This document shows positions 1-15,500 of a stretch of DNA of 64,000 nt, piece by piece. The notes under the pieces are model-generated. The model worked only from the letters and a program-made list of their open reading frames with translations. It was not told the DNA's origin and made no database searches. The stretch comes from Eurosta solidaginis (Eukaryota; Arthropoda; Insecta; Diptera; Tephritidae). The translations under genes were made by a program, and so were the position numbers. The stretch is taken from NCBI RefSeq assembly GCF_040869045.1, contig NC_090322.1, positions 82,049,675 through 82,113,674 on the forward strand. The letters run 5' to 3'. Within the stretch, counting starts at the first letter, position 1, and every line of letters starts with the position of its first letter.

Positions 1-559
1 TTTCAAGTCAATAACTTTAGCGATATAAGAGCTACATCAATCCAAAATAGCTACTGGCCACACCTGTACTTGGTTATAAGTCCTAGGGTTAAATCTGATA
101 AATACCGCTTACGAATTTTTTTAACCAATTTGTTTTGGTTACTCGACGGCTCCTTCCTCGTTAGCTTATATATTGCCTTTTTCTAAATAAACTTACCGGC
201 CTAAAGGTTAAGCATGGTTAAAGTACGTAAGTCGTTTTGTTCAACAAATTTGAGTAGATCACTCAGCAGCTGTTTGCTTCAGAGCGACAATTTTTGAGAT
301 AGTTATTAAAACTTTTTAAAGGTTGTCAAACGTTTTTTCTCGTTTTATATCCTTTAATTCTAGAGTTAGATATGATAAAAACCGCGTACGAATTTGTTTA
401 ACCCATTCGTTTTGGTTACTCGACTGCTCAATCCTCGTGCAGCCTACATATTGCGTTTTTCTGAATAAACTTACCGGCCTAAAGGTTAAGCATGGTTAAA
501 ATACTTAAGCCGTTTTCTTCAACAAATTTGAGTAGATCACTCAGCAGTTGTTTGCTTCA

Positions 560-3500
560 GAGCAACAATTTTTGAGATAGTTATTAAAACTTTTTAAACG
601 TTGTCAAACGTTGTTTCTCGTTTTATATCCTTTAATTCTAGAGTTACATATTGTTTAACCCATTCGTGTTGGTTACTCGACCGCTCATTGCTCGTGTAGC
701 CTACATATTGCGTTTTCCTAAATAAACTTACCGGCCTAAAGGTTAAGCTTGCTTAAAATACGTAGGTCGTTTTGTTCAACAAATTTGAGTAGGTCACTCA
801 GCAGTTGTTTGCTTCAGAGCTACAATTTTTGATATAGTTAATTAAACTTTTTAAAGGTTGTCAAAGGTTGTTTCTCGTTGTGTATTCTTTAATTCTACAA
901 TTAAATCTGATAAAAACCGCGTACGAATTTTTTAACCCATTTGTTTTGGTTACTCGACGGCTCCGTCCTCGTTAGCTTACATACTGCGTTTTTTAAATAA
1001 ACTTTCCGGCCTAAAGGTTAAGCATTGTTAAAGTACGTAAGTCGTTTTGTTCAACAATTTTGAGTAGATCACTCAGCAGCTGTTTGTTTCAGAGCGACAA
1101 TTTTTGAGATAGTGATTAAAACTTTTTAAAAGTTGTCAAATGTTTTTTCTCGTTTTATATTCTTTAATTCTAGAGTTAAATATGATAAAAACCGTGTACG
1201 AATTTGTTTAACCCATTCGTTTTGGTTACTAAACCGCTCCGTCCTCTGGTAGCCTACATATTGCGTTTTTCTGAATAAACTTACCGGCCTAAAGGTTAAG
1301 CATGGTTAAAATACTTAAGTCGTTTTCTTCAACAAATTTGAGTAGATCACTCAGCAGTTGTTGGCTTCAGAACAATAATTTTTGATATAGTTATTAAAAG
1401 TTTTTAAAGTGTTTCAAACGCTGTTTCTCATTTTATATCCCATATTGCGTTTTTCTGAATAAACTTACCGGCCTAAAGGTTAAGCATGGTTAAAATACTT
1501 AAGTCGTTTTCTTCAACAAATTTGAGTAGAAAACTAAGCAGTTGTTGGCTTCAGAACAATAATTGTTGATATAGTTATTAAAAGTTTTTAAAGTGTTTCA
1601 AACGTTGTTTCTCGTTTTATATCCTTTAATTCTAGAGTTAAATATGATAAATACCGCGTACGAATTTTTTTAACCAATTTGTTTTGGTTACTCGACGGCT
1701 CCGCCCTCGTTAGCTTAAATATAGCGTTTTTTTTTAATTTGCTTAACGGTCTAAACGTTAAGCATGCTTAAAATACATAAGTCGTATTTTTCAACAAATT
1801 TGAGTAGATCACTCAGTAGTTGTTTGCTTCAGAGCTATAATTTTAGATATAGTTAATAAAACTTTTTAAAGGTTGTCAAACGTTGTTTCTCGTTTTATAT
1901 CCTTAAATTCTAGAGTTAAATACGATAAAACCGCGTACGAATTTGTTTAACCCATTCGTTTTGGTTACTCGACCGCTCCGTCCTCGTGTAGCCTACATAT
2001 TGCGTTTTTCTATATAAACTTACCGGCCTAAAGGTTAAGCATGCTTAAAATACGTAAGTCGTATTGTTGAACAAATTTGAGTAGATCACTCAGCAGTTGA
2101 TTGCTTCAGAGCTACAATTTTTGATATAGTTAATAAAACTTTTTAAAGGTTGTCAAACTTTGTTTATGGTTTTATATCCTTTAATTCTAGAGTTAAATAT
2201 GAAAAAACCTGTGTGCGAATTTTTTTAACCCATTCATTTTGGTTATTCGACCGCTCCGTCCTCGTGTAGCCTACATATTGCGTTTTTCTAAATAAATTTA
2301 CCGGCCTAAAGGTAAATAAACTTACCGGCCTAAAGGTTAATAAGCATGGTTAGAATACTTAAGTCGTTTCGTTCAATATATTTGAGTAGATCACTCAGCA
2401 GCTGTTGGCTTCAGAATAATAATTTTTGACATAGTTATTAAAACTTTTAAAGGTTGTCAAACGTTTTTTCTCGTTTTATATCCTTTAATTCTAGAGTTAG
2501 GTACGATAAAAACCGCGTACGAATTTGTTTAACCCATTCGTTTTGGTTACTCGACCGCTCCGTCCTCGTGTAGCCTACATATTGCGTTTTTTGAATAAAC
2601 TTACCGGCCTAAAGGTTGAGCATGGTTAAAATACTTAAGTCGTTTGCTTCACCTAATTTGAGTAGATCACTCAGCAGTTGTTGGCTTCAGAACAATAATT
2701 TTTGATATAGTTATTAAAAGTTTTTAAAGTGTTTCAAACGTTGTTTCTCGCTTTATATCCTTTAATATTAGAGTTAAATATGAAAAAACTGCTTACGAAT
2801 TTTTCTAACTCACTCGTTTTGATTACTCGACCACTCCGTCCTCGTGTAGCCTACATATTGCGTTTTTCTGTTTAAACTTACCGGCTTAAAGGCTAAGCAT
2901 GGTTAAAATACTTAAGTCGTTTGCTTCAACTAATTTGAGTAGATCACTCAGCAGTTGTTGGCTTCAGAACAATAATTTTTGATATAGTTATTAAAAGTTT
3001 TTAAAGTGTTTCAAACGTTGTTTCTCGTTTTATATCCTTTAATATTAGAGTTAAATATGATAAAACCACGTACGAATTTTGTTAACCCATTCGTTTTGGT
3101 TACTCGATCGCTCCGTCCTCGTGTAGCCTACATATTGCGTTTTTCTGAATAAACTTACCGGCCTAAAGGTTAAGCATGGTTAAAATACTTAAGTCGTTTC
3201 GTGCAACAAATGTGAGTAGATCACTCAGCTGTTGTTGGCTTTAGAACAATAATTTTTGATATAGTTACTAAACGTTTTTAAAGGGTGTCAAACGTTGTTT
3301 CTCGTTTTATATCCTTTAATTCTAGAGATAGTTATTAAAACTTTTTAAAGGTTGTGAAACGTTTTTTCCCGGTTTATATCTTTTAATTCTAGAGTTAAAT
3401 ATGATAAAAACCGCTTACGAATTTGTTTAACCCATTGGTTTGGGTTACTCGACTGCGGCGTCCTCGTATAGCCTACATATTGCGTTTTTCTAAATAAACT

Positions 3501-6500
3501 TATCGGCCTAAAGGTTAAGCTTGCTTAAAATACGTAAGTCGTTTTGTTCAACAAATTTGAGTAGATCACTCAGCAGTTGTTTGTTTCAGAGCTACAATTT
3601 TTGATATAGTTAATACAACTTTTTAAAGGTTATCAAACTTTGTTTCTCGTTTTATATCCTTTAATTCTAGAGTTAAATATGATAAAACCGCGTACGAATT
3701 TTTTTAACACATTCGTTTTGGTTACTCGACCGCTCCGTCCTCGTGTAGCCTACATATTGCGATTTTCTAAATAAACTTACCGGCCTAAAGGTTAAGCGTG
3801 GTTAAAATACTTAAGTCGTTTCGTTCAACAAATTTGAGTAGATCACTCAGCTGTTGTTGGCTTCAGAACAATAATTTTTGATATAGTTATTAAAAGCTTT
3901 TAAAGTGTTTCAAACGTTGTTTCTCGTCTTAAATCCCTTAATATTAAAGTTAAATATGATAAAAACTGCGTACGAATTTTTCTAACTCATTCGTTTTTAT
4001 TACTCGACCATTCCGTCCTCGTGTAGCCTACATATTGCGTTGTTCAACAAATTTGAGTAGGTCACTCAGCAGTTGTTTGCTTCAGAGCTGCAATTTTTGA
4101 TATAGTTAATTAAACTTTTTAAAGGTTGTCAAACGTTGTTTCTCGTTTTGTATTCTTTAATTCTACAATTAAATCTGATAAAAACCGCGTACGAATTTTT
4201 TAACCCATTTGTTTTGGTTACTCGATGGCTCCGTCCTCGTTAGCTTACATACTGCGATTTTTAAATAAACTTTCCGGCCTAAAGGTTAAGCATTGTTAAA
4301 GTACGTAAGTCGTTTTGTTCAACAATTTTGAGTAGATCACTCAGCAGCTGTTTGTTTCAGAGCGACAATTTTTGAGATAGTGATTAAAACTTTTTAAAAG
4401 TTGTCAAATGTTTTTTCTCGTTTTATATTCTTTAATTCTAGAGTTAAATATGATAAAAACATCGTACGAATTTGTTTAACCCATTCGTTTTGGTTGCTCG
4501 ACCGCTCCGTCCTCGTGTAGCCTACATACTGCGTTTCTCTGAAGAAACTTACCCGCCTAAAGGTTAAGCATGGTTAAAATACCTAAGTCGTTTTCTTCAA
4601 CAAATTTAACTAGATCACTCAGCAGTTGTTGGCTTTTGAACAATAATTTTTGATATAGTTATTAAAAGTTTTTAAAGTGTTTCAAACGTTGTTTCTCGTT
4701 TTATATCATTTAATATTAGAGTTAAATATGATAAAAACTGCGTACGAATTTTTTTAACCTATTCGTTTTGGTTACTCGACCGCTCCGTCCTCGTTTGGCA
4801 TGGTTAAAATACTTAAGTCGTTTCGTTCAACATATTTGAGTAGATCACTCAGCAGTTGTTGGCTTCAGAATAATAATTTTTGACATAGTTACTAAAACTT
4901 TTAAAGGTTGTCAAACGTTGTTTCTCGTTTTATATCCTTTAATTCTAGAGTTAGGTACGATAAAAACCGTGTACGAATTTGTTTAACCCATTCGTTTTGG
5001 TTACTAAACCGCTCCGTCCTCGGGTAGCCTACATATTGCGTTTTTCTGAATAAACTTACCGGCCTAAAGGTTAAGCATGGTTAAAATACTTAAGTCGTTT
5101 TCTTCAACAAATTTGAGTAGAAAACTAAGCAGTTGTTGGCTTCAGAACAATAATTGTTGATATAGTTATTAAAAGTTTTTAAAGTGTTTCAAACGTTGTT
5201 TCTCGTTTTATATCCTTTAATTCTAGAGTTAAATATGATAAATACCGCGTACGAATTTTTTTAACCAATTTGTTTTGGTTACTCGACGGCTCCGCCCTCG
5301 TTAGCTTAAATATAGCGTTTTTTTTTAATTTGCTTAACGGTCTAAACGTTAAGCATACTTAAAATACATAAGTCGTATTTTTCAACAAATTTGAGTAGAT
5401 CACTCAGTAGTTGTTTGCTTCAGAGCTATAATTTTATATATAGTTAATAAAACTTTTTAAAGGTTGTCAAACGTTGTTTCTCGTTTTATATCCTTAAATT
5501 CTAGAGTTAAATACGATAAAAACCGCGTACGAATATGTTTAACCCATTCGTTTTGGTTACTCGACCGCTCCGTCCTCGTGTAGCCTACATATTGCGTTTT
5601 TCTATATAAACTTACCGGCCTAAAGGTTAAGCATGCTTAAAATACGTAAGTCGTATTGTTGAACAAATTTGAGTAGATCACTCAGCAGTTGCTTGCTTCA
5701 GAGGTACAATTTTTGATATAGTTAATAAAACTTTTTAAAGGTTGTCAAACTTTGTTTATGGTTTTATATCCTTTAATTATAGAGTTAAATATGAAAAAAC
5801 CTGTGTGCGAATTTTTTTAACCCATTCATTTTGGTTATTCGACCGCTCCGTCCTCGTGTAGCCTACATATTGCGTTTTTCTAAATAAATTTACCGGCCTA
5901 AAGGTTAATAAGCATGGTTAGAATACTTAAGTCGTTTCGTTCAATATATTTGAGTAGATCACTCAGCAGCTGTTGGCTTCAGAATAATAAATTTTGACAT
6001 AGTTATTAAAACTTTTAAAGGTTGTCAAACGTTTTTTCTCGTTTTATATCCTTTAATTATAGAGTTATGTACGATAAAAACCGCGTACGAATTTGTTTAA
6101 CCCATTCGTTTTGGTTACTCGACCGCTCCGTCCTCGTGTAGCCTACATATTGCGTTTTTCTGAATAAACTTACCGGCCTAAAGGTTAAGCATGGTTAAAA
6201 TACTTAAGTCGTTTGCTTCACCTAATTTGAGTAGATCACTCAGCAGTTGTTGGCTTCAGAACAATAATTTTTGATATAGTTATTAAAAGTTTTTAAAGTG
6301 TTTCAAACGTTGTTTCTCGTTTTATATCCTTTAATATTAGAGTTAAATATGAAAAAAACTGCTTACGAATTTTTCTAACTCATTCGTTTTGATTACTCGA
6401 CCACTCCGTCCTCGTGTAGCCTACATATTGCGTTTTTCTGTTTAAACTTGCCGGCTTAAAGGCTAAGCATGGTTAAAATACTTAAGTCGTTTGCTTCAAC

Positions 6501-9500
6501 TAATTTGAGTAGATCACTCAGCAGTTGTTGGCTTCAGAACAATAATTTTTGATATAGTTATTAAAAGTTTTTAAAGTGTTTCAAGCGTTGTTTCTCGTTT
6601 TATATCCTTTAATATTAGAGTTAAATATGATAAAAACTGCGTAGGGATTTTTCTAACCCATTCGTTTTGGCTCCGTCCTCGTGTAGCCTACATATTGCGT
6701 TTTTCTGAATAAACTTACCGGCCTAAAGGTTAAGCATGGTTAAAATACTTAGGTCGTCTCGTTCAACCAATTTGAGTAGATCACTCAGCTGTCGTTGGCT
6801 TCAGAACAATAATTTTTGATATAGTTATTAAAAGCTTTTAAAGGGTTTCAAACGTTGTTTCTCGTTTTATATCCTTTAATATTAGAGTTAAATATGATAA
6901 AAACTGCGTACGCATTTTTTTAACCTATTCGTTTTGGTTACTCGACCGCTCCGTCCTCGTGTAGCCTACATATTGCGTTTTTTTGAATAAATTTACCGGC
7001 CTAAAGGTTAAACATGGTTAAAATACTTAAGTCGTTTCGTTCAACAAATTTAAGTAGATCACTCAGATGTTGTTGGCTTCAGAGCAATAAATTTTGATAT
7101 GGTTATTAAAAGTTTTTAAAGGTTGTCAAACGTTTTTTCCCAGTTTATATCCTTTAATTCTAGAGTTAAATATGATAAAAACCGCGTACGAATTTGTTTA
7201 ACCCATTCGTTTTGGTTACTCGACTGCGGCGTCCTCGCGTAGCCTACATATTGCGTTTTTCTGAATAAACTTACCGGCCTAAGGTTAAGAATGTTTAAAA
7301 TACTTAAGTCGTTTCGTTCAACAAATTTGAGTAGATCACTCAGCTGTTGTTGGCTTCAGAACAATAATTTTTGATATAGTTATTAAAAGCTTTTAAAGGC
7401 TTTCAAACGTTGTTTCTCGTTTTATATCCCTTAATATTAGAGTTAAATATGATAAAAACTGCGTACGAATTTTTCTAACTCATTCGTTTTGATTATTCGA
7501 CCACTCCGTCCTCGTGTAGCCTACATAATGCGTTTTTCTGTTTAAACTTTACGGCCTAAAGGTTAAGCATGGTTAAAATACTTAAATTGTTTTCTTCAAC
7601 AAAGTTGAGTAGATCGCTCAGCAGTTGTTGGCTTCAGAACAAAAATTTTTGATATAGTTATTAAAAGTTTTTAAAGTGTTTCAAACGTTGTTTCTCGTTT
7701 TATATCCTTTAATATTAGAGTTAAATATGATAAAACCACGTACGAATTTTGTTATCCCATTCGTTTTGGTTACTCGACCGCTCCGTCCTCGTGTAGCCTA
7801 CATACTGCGTTTTTCTGAAGAAACCTACCGGCCTAAAGGTTAAGCATGGTTAAAATACCTAAGTCGTTTTCTTCAACAAATTTGACTAGATCACTCAGCA
7901 GTTGTTGGCTTTAGAACAATAATTTTGATAAAGTTATTAAAAGTTTTTAAAGTGTTTCAAACGTTGTTTCTCGTTTTATATCATTTAATATTAGAGTTAA
8001 ATATGATAAAAACTGCGTACGAATTTTTTTAACCTATTCGTTTTGGTTACTCGACTGCTCCGTCCTCGTTTGGCATGGTTAAAATACTTAAGTCGTTTCG
8101 TTCAACATATTTGAGTAGATCACTCAGCAGTTGTTGGCTTCAGAATAATAATTTTTGACATAGTTACTAAAACTTTTAAAGGTTGTCAAACGTTGTTTCT
8201 CGTTTTATATCCTTTAATTCTAGAGTTAGGTACGATAAAAACCGTGTACGAATTTGTTTAACCCATTCGTTTTGGTTACTAAACCGCTTCGTCCTCGGGT
8301 AGCCTACATATTGCGTTTTTCTGAATAAACTTACCGGCCTAAAGGTTAAGCATGGTTAAAATACTTAAGTCGTTTTCTTCAACAAATTTGAGTAGAAAAC
8401 TAAGCAGTTGTTGGCTTCAAAACAATAATTGTTAATATAGTTATTAAAAGTTTATAAAGTGATTCAAACGTTGTTTCTCGTTTTATATCCTTTAATTCTA
8501 GAGTTAAATATTATAAATACCGCGTACGAATTTTTTTAACCAATTTGTTTTGGTTACTCGACGGCTCCGCCCTCGTTAGCTTAAATATAGCGTTTTTTTT
8601 TTATTTGCTTAACGGTCTAAACGTTAAGCATGCTTAAAATACATAAGTCGTATTTTTCAACAAATTTGAGTAGATCACTCAGTAGTTGTTTGCTTCAGAG
8701 CTATAATTTTATATATAGTTAATAAATCTTTTTTAAAGGTTGTCAAACGTTGTTTCTCGTTTTATATCCTTAAATTCTAGAGTTAAATACGATAAAAACC
8801 GCGTACGAATTTGTTTAACCCATTCGTTTTGGTTACTCGACCGCTCCGTCCTCGTGTAGCCTACATATTGCGTTTTTCTATATAAACTTACCGGCCTAAA
8901 GGTTAAGCATGCTTAAAATACGTAAGTCGTATTGTTGAACAAATTTCAGTAGATCACTCAGCAGTTGCTTGCTTCAGAGCTACAATTTTTGATATAGTTA
9001 ATTAAACTTTTTAAAGGTTGTCAAACTTTGTTTGTGGTTTTATATCCTTTAATTATAGAGTTAAATATGAAGAAACCTGTGTGCGAATTTTTTTAACCCA
9101 TTCATTTTGGTTATTCGACCGCTCCGTCCTCGTGTAGCCTACATATTGCGTTTTTCTAAATAAATTTACCGGCCTAAAGGTAAATAAACTGACCGGCCTA
9201 AAGGTTAATAAGCATGGTTAGAATACTTAAGTCGTTTCGTTCAATATATTTGAGTAGATCACTCAGCAGCTGTTGGCTTCAGAATAATAAATTTTGACAT
9301 AGTTATTAAAACTTTTAAAGGTTGTCAAACGTTTTTTCTCGTTTTATATCCTTTAATTCTAGAGTTATGTACGACAAAAACCGCGTACGAATTTGTTTAA
9401 CCCATTCGTTTTGGTTACTCGACCGCTCCGTCCTCGTGTAGCCTACATATTGCGTTTTTCTGAATAAACTTACCGGCCTAAAGGTTAAGCATGGTTAAAA

Positions 9501-12500
9501 TACTTAAGTCGTTTGCTTCACCTAATTTGAGTAGATCACTCAGCAGTTGTTGGCTTCAGAACAATAATTTTTGATATAGTTATTAAAAGTTTTTAAAGTG
9601 TTTCAAACGTTGTTTCTCGTTTTATATCCTTTAATATTAGAGTTAAATATGAAAAAAACTGCTTACGAATTTTTCTAACTCATTCGTTTTGATTACTCGA
9701 CCACTCCGTCCTCGTGTAGCCTACATATTGCGTTTTTCTGTTTAAACTTACCGGCTTAAAGGCTAAGCATGGTTAAAATACTTAAGTCGTTTGCTTCAAC
9801 TAATTTGAGTAGATCACTCAGCAGTTGTGGGCTTCAGAACAATAATTTTTGATATAGTTATTAAAAGTTTTTAAAGTGTTTCAAACGTTGTTTCTCGTTT
9901 TATATCCTTTAATATTAGAGTTAAATATGATAAAAACTGCGTAGGAATTTTTCTAACCCATTCGTTTTGTCTCCGTCCTCGTGTAGCCTACATATTGCGT
10001 TTTTCTGAATAAACTTACCGGCCTAAAGGTTAAGCATGGTTAAAATACTTAAGTCGTCTCGTTCAACAAATTTGAGTAGATCACTCAGCTGTCGTTGGCT
10101 TCAGAACAATAATTTTTGATATAGTTATTAAAAGCTTTTAAAGGCTTTCAAACGTTGTTTCTCGTTTTATATCCCTTAATATTAGAGTTAAATATGATAA
10201 AAACTGCGTACGAATTTTTTTAACCTATTCGTTTTGGTTACTCGACCGCTCCGTCCTCGTGTAGCCTACATATTGCGTTTTTTTGAATAAATTTACCGGC
10301 CTTAAGGTTACGCATGGTTAAAATACTTAAGTCGTTTCGTTCAACAAATTTAAGTAGATCACTCAGTTGTTGTTGGCTTCAGAGCAATAAATTTTGATAT
10401 GGTTATTAAAAGTTTTTAAAGGTTGTCAAACGTTTTTTCCCAGTTTATATCCTTTAACTCTAGAGTTAAATATGATAAAAACCGCGTACGAATTTGTTTA
10501 ACCCATTCGTTTTGGTTACTCGACTGCGGCGTCCTCGCGTAGCCTACAAATTGCGTTTTTCTGAATAAACTTACCGGCCTAAGGTTAAGAATGTTTAAAA
10601 TACTTAAGTCGTTTCGTTCAACAAATTTGAGTAGATCACTCAGCTGTTGTTGGCTTCAGAACAATAATTTTTTATATAGTTATTAAAAGCTTTTAAAGGC
10701 TTTCAAACGTTGTTTCTCGTTTTATATCCCTTAATATTAGAGTTAAATATGATAAAAACTGCGTACGAATTTTTCTAACTCATTCGTTTTGATTACTCGA
10801 CCACTCCGTCCTCGTGTAGCCTACATAATGCGTTTTTCTGTTTAAACTTTACGGCCTAAAGGTTAAGCATGGTTAAAATACTTAAGTTGTTTTCTTCAAC
10901 AAAGTTGAGTAGATCACTCAGCAGTTGTTGGCTTCAGAACAAAAATTTTTGATATAGTTATTAAAAGTTTTTAAAGTGTTTCAAACGTTGTTTCTCGTTT
11001 TATATCCTTTAATATTAGAGTTAAATATGATAAAACCACGTACGAATTTTGTTAACCCATTCGTTTTGGTTACTCGACCGTTCCGTCCTCGTGTAGCCTA
11101 CATATTGCGTTTTTCTGAATAAACTTACCGGCCTAAAGGTTAAGCATGGATAAAATACTTAAGTCGTTTCGTTCAACAAATTTGAGTAGATCACTCAGCT
11201 GTTTTTAGCTTCAGAACAATAATTTTTGATATAGTTACTAAACGTTTTTAAAGGGTGTCAAACGTTGTTTCTCGTTTTATATCCTTTAATTTTAGAGATA
11301 GTTATTAAAACTTTTTAAAGGTTGTGAAACGTTTTTTCCCGGTTTATATCGTTTAATTCTAGAGTTAAATATGATAAAAACCGCTTACGAATTTGTTTAA
11401 CCCATTGGTTTGGGATACTCGACTGCGGCGTCCTCGTATAGCCTACATATTGCGTTTTTCTAAATAAACTTATCGGCCTAAAGGTTAAGCTTGCTTAAAA
11501 TACGTAAGTCGTTTTGTTCAACAAATTTGAGTAGATCACTCAGCAGTTGCTTGTTTCAGAGCTACAATTTTTGATATAGTTAATACAACTTTTTAAAGGT
11601 TATCAAACTTTGTTTCTCGTTTTATATCCTTTAATTCTAGAGTTAAATATGATAAAACCGCGTACGAATTTTTTTAACACATTCGTTTTGGTTACTCGAC
11701 CGCTCCGTCCTCGTGTAGCCTACATATTGCGATTTTCTAAATAAACTTACCGGCCTAAAGGTTAAGCATGGTTAAAATACTTAAGTTGTTTTCTTCAACA
11801 AAGTTGAGTAGATCACTCAGCAGTTGTTGGCTTCAGAACAAACATTTTTGATATAGTTATTAAAAGTTTTTAAAGTGTTTCAAACGTTGTTTCTCGTTTT
11901 ATATCCTTTAATATTAGAGCTAAATATGATAAAACCACGTACGAATTTTGTTAACCCATTCGTTTTGGTTACTCGACCGCTCCGTCCGCGTGTAGCCTAC
12001 ATACTGCGTTTTTCTGAAGAAACCTACCGGCCTAAAGGTTAAGCATGGTTAAAATACCTAAGTCGTTTTCTTCAACAAATTTGACTAGATCACTCAGCAG
12101 TTGTTGGCTTTAGAACAATAATTTTGATAAAGTTATTAAAAGTTTTTAAAGTGTTTCAAACGTTGTTTCTCGTTTTATATCATTTAATATTAGAGTTAAA
12201 TATGATAAAAACTGCGTACGAATTTTTTTAACCTTTTCCTTTTGGTTACTCGACCGCTCCGTCCTCGTTTGGCATGGTTAAAATACTTAAGTCGTTTCGT
12301 TCAACATATTTGAGTAGATCACTCAGCAGTTGTTGGCTTCAGAATAATAATTTTTGACATAGTTACTAATACTTTTAAAGGTTGTCAAACGTTGTTTCTC
12401 GTTTTATATCCTTTAATTCTAGAGTTAGGTACGATAAAAACCGTGTACGAATTTGTTTAACCCATTCGTTTTGGTTACTAAACCGCTCCGTCCTCGGGTA

Positions 12501-15500
12501 GCCTACATATTGCGTTTTTCTGAATAAACTTACCGGCCTAAAGGTTAGGCATGGTTAAAATACTTAAGTCGTTTTCTTCAACAAATTTGAGTAGAAAATT
12601 CTAGAGTTAAATATGGTAAATACCGCGTACGAATTTTTTTAACCAATTTGTTTTGGTTACTCGACGGCTCCGCCCTCGTTAGCTTAAATATAGCGTTTTT
12701 TTTTTAATTTGCTTAACGGTCTAAACGTTAAGCATGCTTAAAATACATAAGTCGTATTTTTCAACAAATTTGAGTAGATCACTCAGTAGTTGTTTGCTTC
12801 AGAGCTATAATTTTATATATAGTTAATAAAACTATTTAAAGGTTGTCAAACGTTGTTTCTCGTTTTATATCCTTAAATTCTAGAGTTAAATACGATAAAA
12901 ACCGCGTACGAATTTGTTTAACCCATTCGTTTTGGTTACTCGACCGCTCCGTCCTCGTGTAGCCTACATATTGCGTTTTTCTATATAAACTTACCGGCCT
13001 AAAGGTTAAGCATGCTTAAAATACGTAAGTCGTATTGTTGAACAAATTTGAGTAGATCACTCAGCAGTTGCTTGCTTCTGAGCTACAATTTTTATATAGT
13101 TAATAAAACTTTTTAAAGGTTGTCAAACTTTGTTTATGGTTTTATATCCTTTAATTATAGAGTTAAATATGAAAAATCCTGTGTGCGAATTTTTTTAACC
13201 CATTCATTTTGGTTATTCGACCGCTCCGTCCTCGTGTAGCCTACATATTGCGTTTTTCTAAATAAATTCACCGGCCTAAAGGTAAATAAACTGACCGGCC
13301 TAAAGGTTAATAAGCATGGTTAGAATACTTAAGTCGTTTCGTTCAATATATTTGAGTAGATCACTCAGCAGCTGTTGGCTTCAGAATAATAATTTTTGAC
13401 ATAGTTATTAAAACTTTTAAAGGTTGTCAAACGTTTTTTCTCGTTTTATATCCTTTAATTCTAGAGTTATGTACGATAAAAATCGCGTACGAATTTGTTT
13501 AACCCATTCGTTTTGGTTACTCGACCGCTCCGTCCTCGTGTAGCCTACATATTGCGTTTTTCTGAATAAACTTACCGGCCTAAAGGTTAAGCATGGTTAA
13601 AATACTTAAGTCGTTTGCTTCACCTAATTTGAGTAGAACACTCAGCAGTTGTTGGCTTCAGAACAATAATTTTTGATATAGTTATTAAAAGTTTTTAAAG
13701 TGTTTCAAACGTTGTTTCTCGTTTTATATCCTTTAATATTAGGGTTAAATATGAAAAAAACTGCTTACGAATTTTTCTAACTCATTCGTTTTGATTACTC
13801 GACCACTCCGTCCTCGTGTAGCCTACATATTGCGTTTTTCTGTTTAAACTTACCGACTTAAAGGCTAAGCATGGTTAAAATACTGAAGTCGTTTGCTTCA
13901 ACTAATTTGAGTAGATCACTCAGCAGTCGTTGGCTTCAGAACAATAATTTTTGATATAGTTATTAAAAGTTTTTAAAGTGTTTCAAACGTTGTTTCTCGT
14001 TTTATATCCTTTAATATTAGAGTTAAATATGATAAAAACTGCGTAGGAATTTTTCTAACCCATTCGTTTTGGCTCCGTCCTCGTGTAGCCTACATATTGC
14101 GTTTTTCTGAATAAACTTACCGGCCTAAAGGTTAAGCATGGTTAAAATACTTAAGTCGTCTCGTTCAACAAATTTGAGTAGATCACTCAGCTGTCTTTGG
14201 CTTCAGAACAATAATTTTTGATATAGTTATTAAAAGCTTTTAAAGGGTTTCAAACGTTGTTTTTCGTTCTATATCCTTTAATATTAGAGTTAAATATGAT
14301 AAAAACTGCGTACGAATTTTTTTAACCTATTCGTTTTGGTTACTCGACCGCTCCGTCCTCGTGTAGCCTACATATTGCGTTTTTTTGAATAAATTTACCG
14401 GCCTAAAGGTTAAGCATGGTTAAAATACTTAAGTCATTTCGTTCAACAAATTTAAGTAGATCACTCAGTTGTTGTTGGCTTCAGAGCAATAAATTTTGAT
14501 ATGGTTTTTAAAAGTTTTTAAAGGTTGTCAAACGTTTTTTCCCAGTTTATATCCTTTAATTCTAGAGTTAAATATGATAAAAACCGCGTACGAATTTGTT
14601 TAACCCATTCGTTTTGGTTACTCGACTGCGGCGTCCTCGCGTAGCCTACATACTGCGTTTTTCTGAATAAACTTACCGGCCTAAGGTTAAGAATGTTTAA
14701 AATACTTAAGTCGTTTCGTTCAACAAATTTGAGTAGATCATTCAGCTGTTGTTGGCTTCAGAACAATAATTTTTGATATAGTTATTAAAAGCTTTTAAAG
14801 GCTTTCAAACGTTGTTTCTCATTTTATATCCCTTAATATTAGAGTTAAATATGATAAAAACTGCGTACGAATTTTTCTAACTCATTCGTTTTGATTACTC
14901 GACCACTCCGTCCTCGTGTAGCCTACATAATGCGTTTTTCTGTTTAAACTTTACGGTCTAAAGGTTAAGCATGGTTAAAATACTTAAGTTGTTTTCTTCA
15001 ACAAAGTTGAGTAGATCTCTCAGCAGTTGTTGGCTTCAGAACACAAATTTTTGATATAGTTATTAAAAGTTTTTAAAGTGTTTCAAACGTTCTTTCTCGT
15101 TTTATATCCTTTAATATTAGAGTTAAATATGATAAAACCACCTACGAATTTTGTTAACCCATTCGTTTTGGTTACTCGACCGCTCCGTCCTCGTGTAGCC
15201 TACATATTGCGTTTTTCTGAATAAACTTACCGGCCTAAAGGTTAAGCGTGGTTAAAATACTTAAGTCGTTTCGTTCAACAAATTTGAGTAGATCACTCAG
15301 CTGTTGTTAGCTTCAGAACAATAATTTTTGATATAGTTACTAAACGTTTTTAAAGGGTGTCAAACGTTGTTTCTCGTTTTATATCCTTTAATTCTAGAGA
15401 TAGTTATTAAAACTTTTTAAAGGTTGTGAAGCGTTTTTTCCCGGTTTATATCTTTTAATTCTAGAGTTAAATATGATAAAAACCGCTTACGAATTTGTTT

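Noticed and set aside
2800..2830. CENP-B-box-like site in the satellite ('attcgttttggttactcg')
   Set aside because: It has the TTCG start but lacks the required A and the CGGG of the CENP-B box, so the match is not meaningful.
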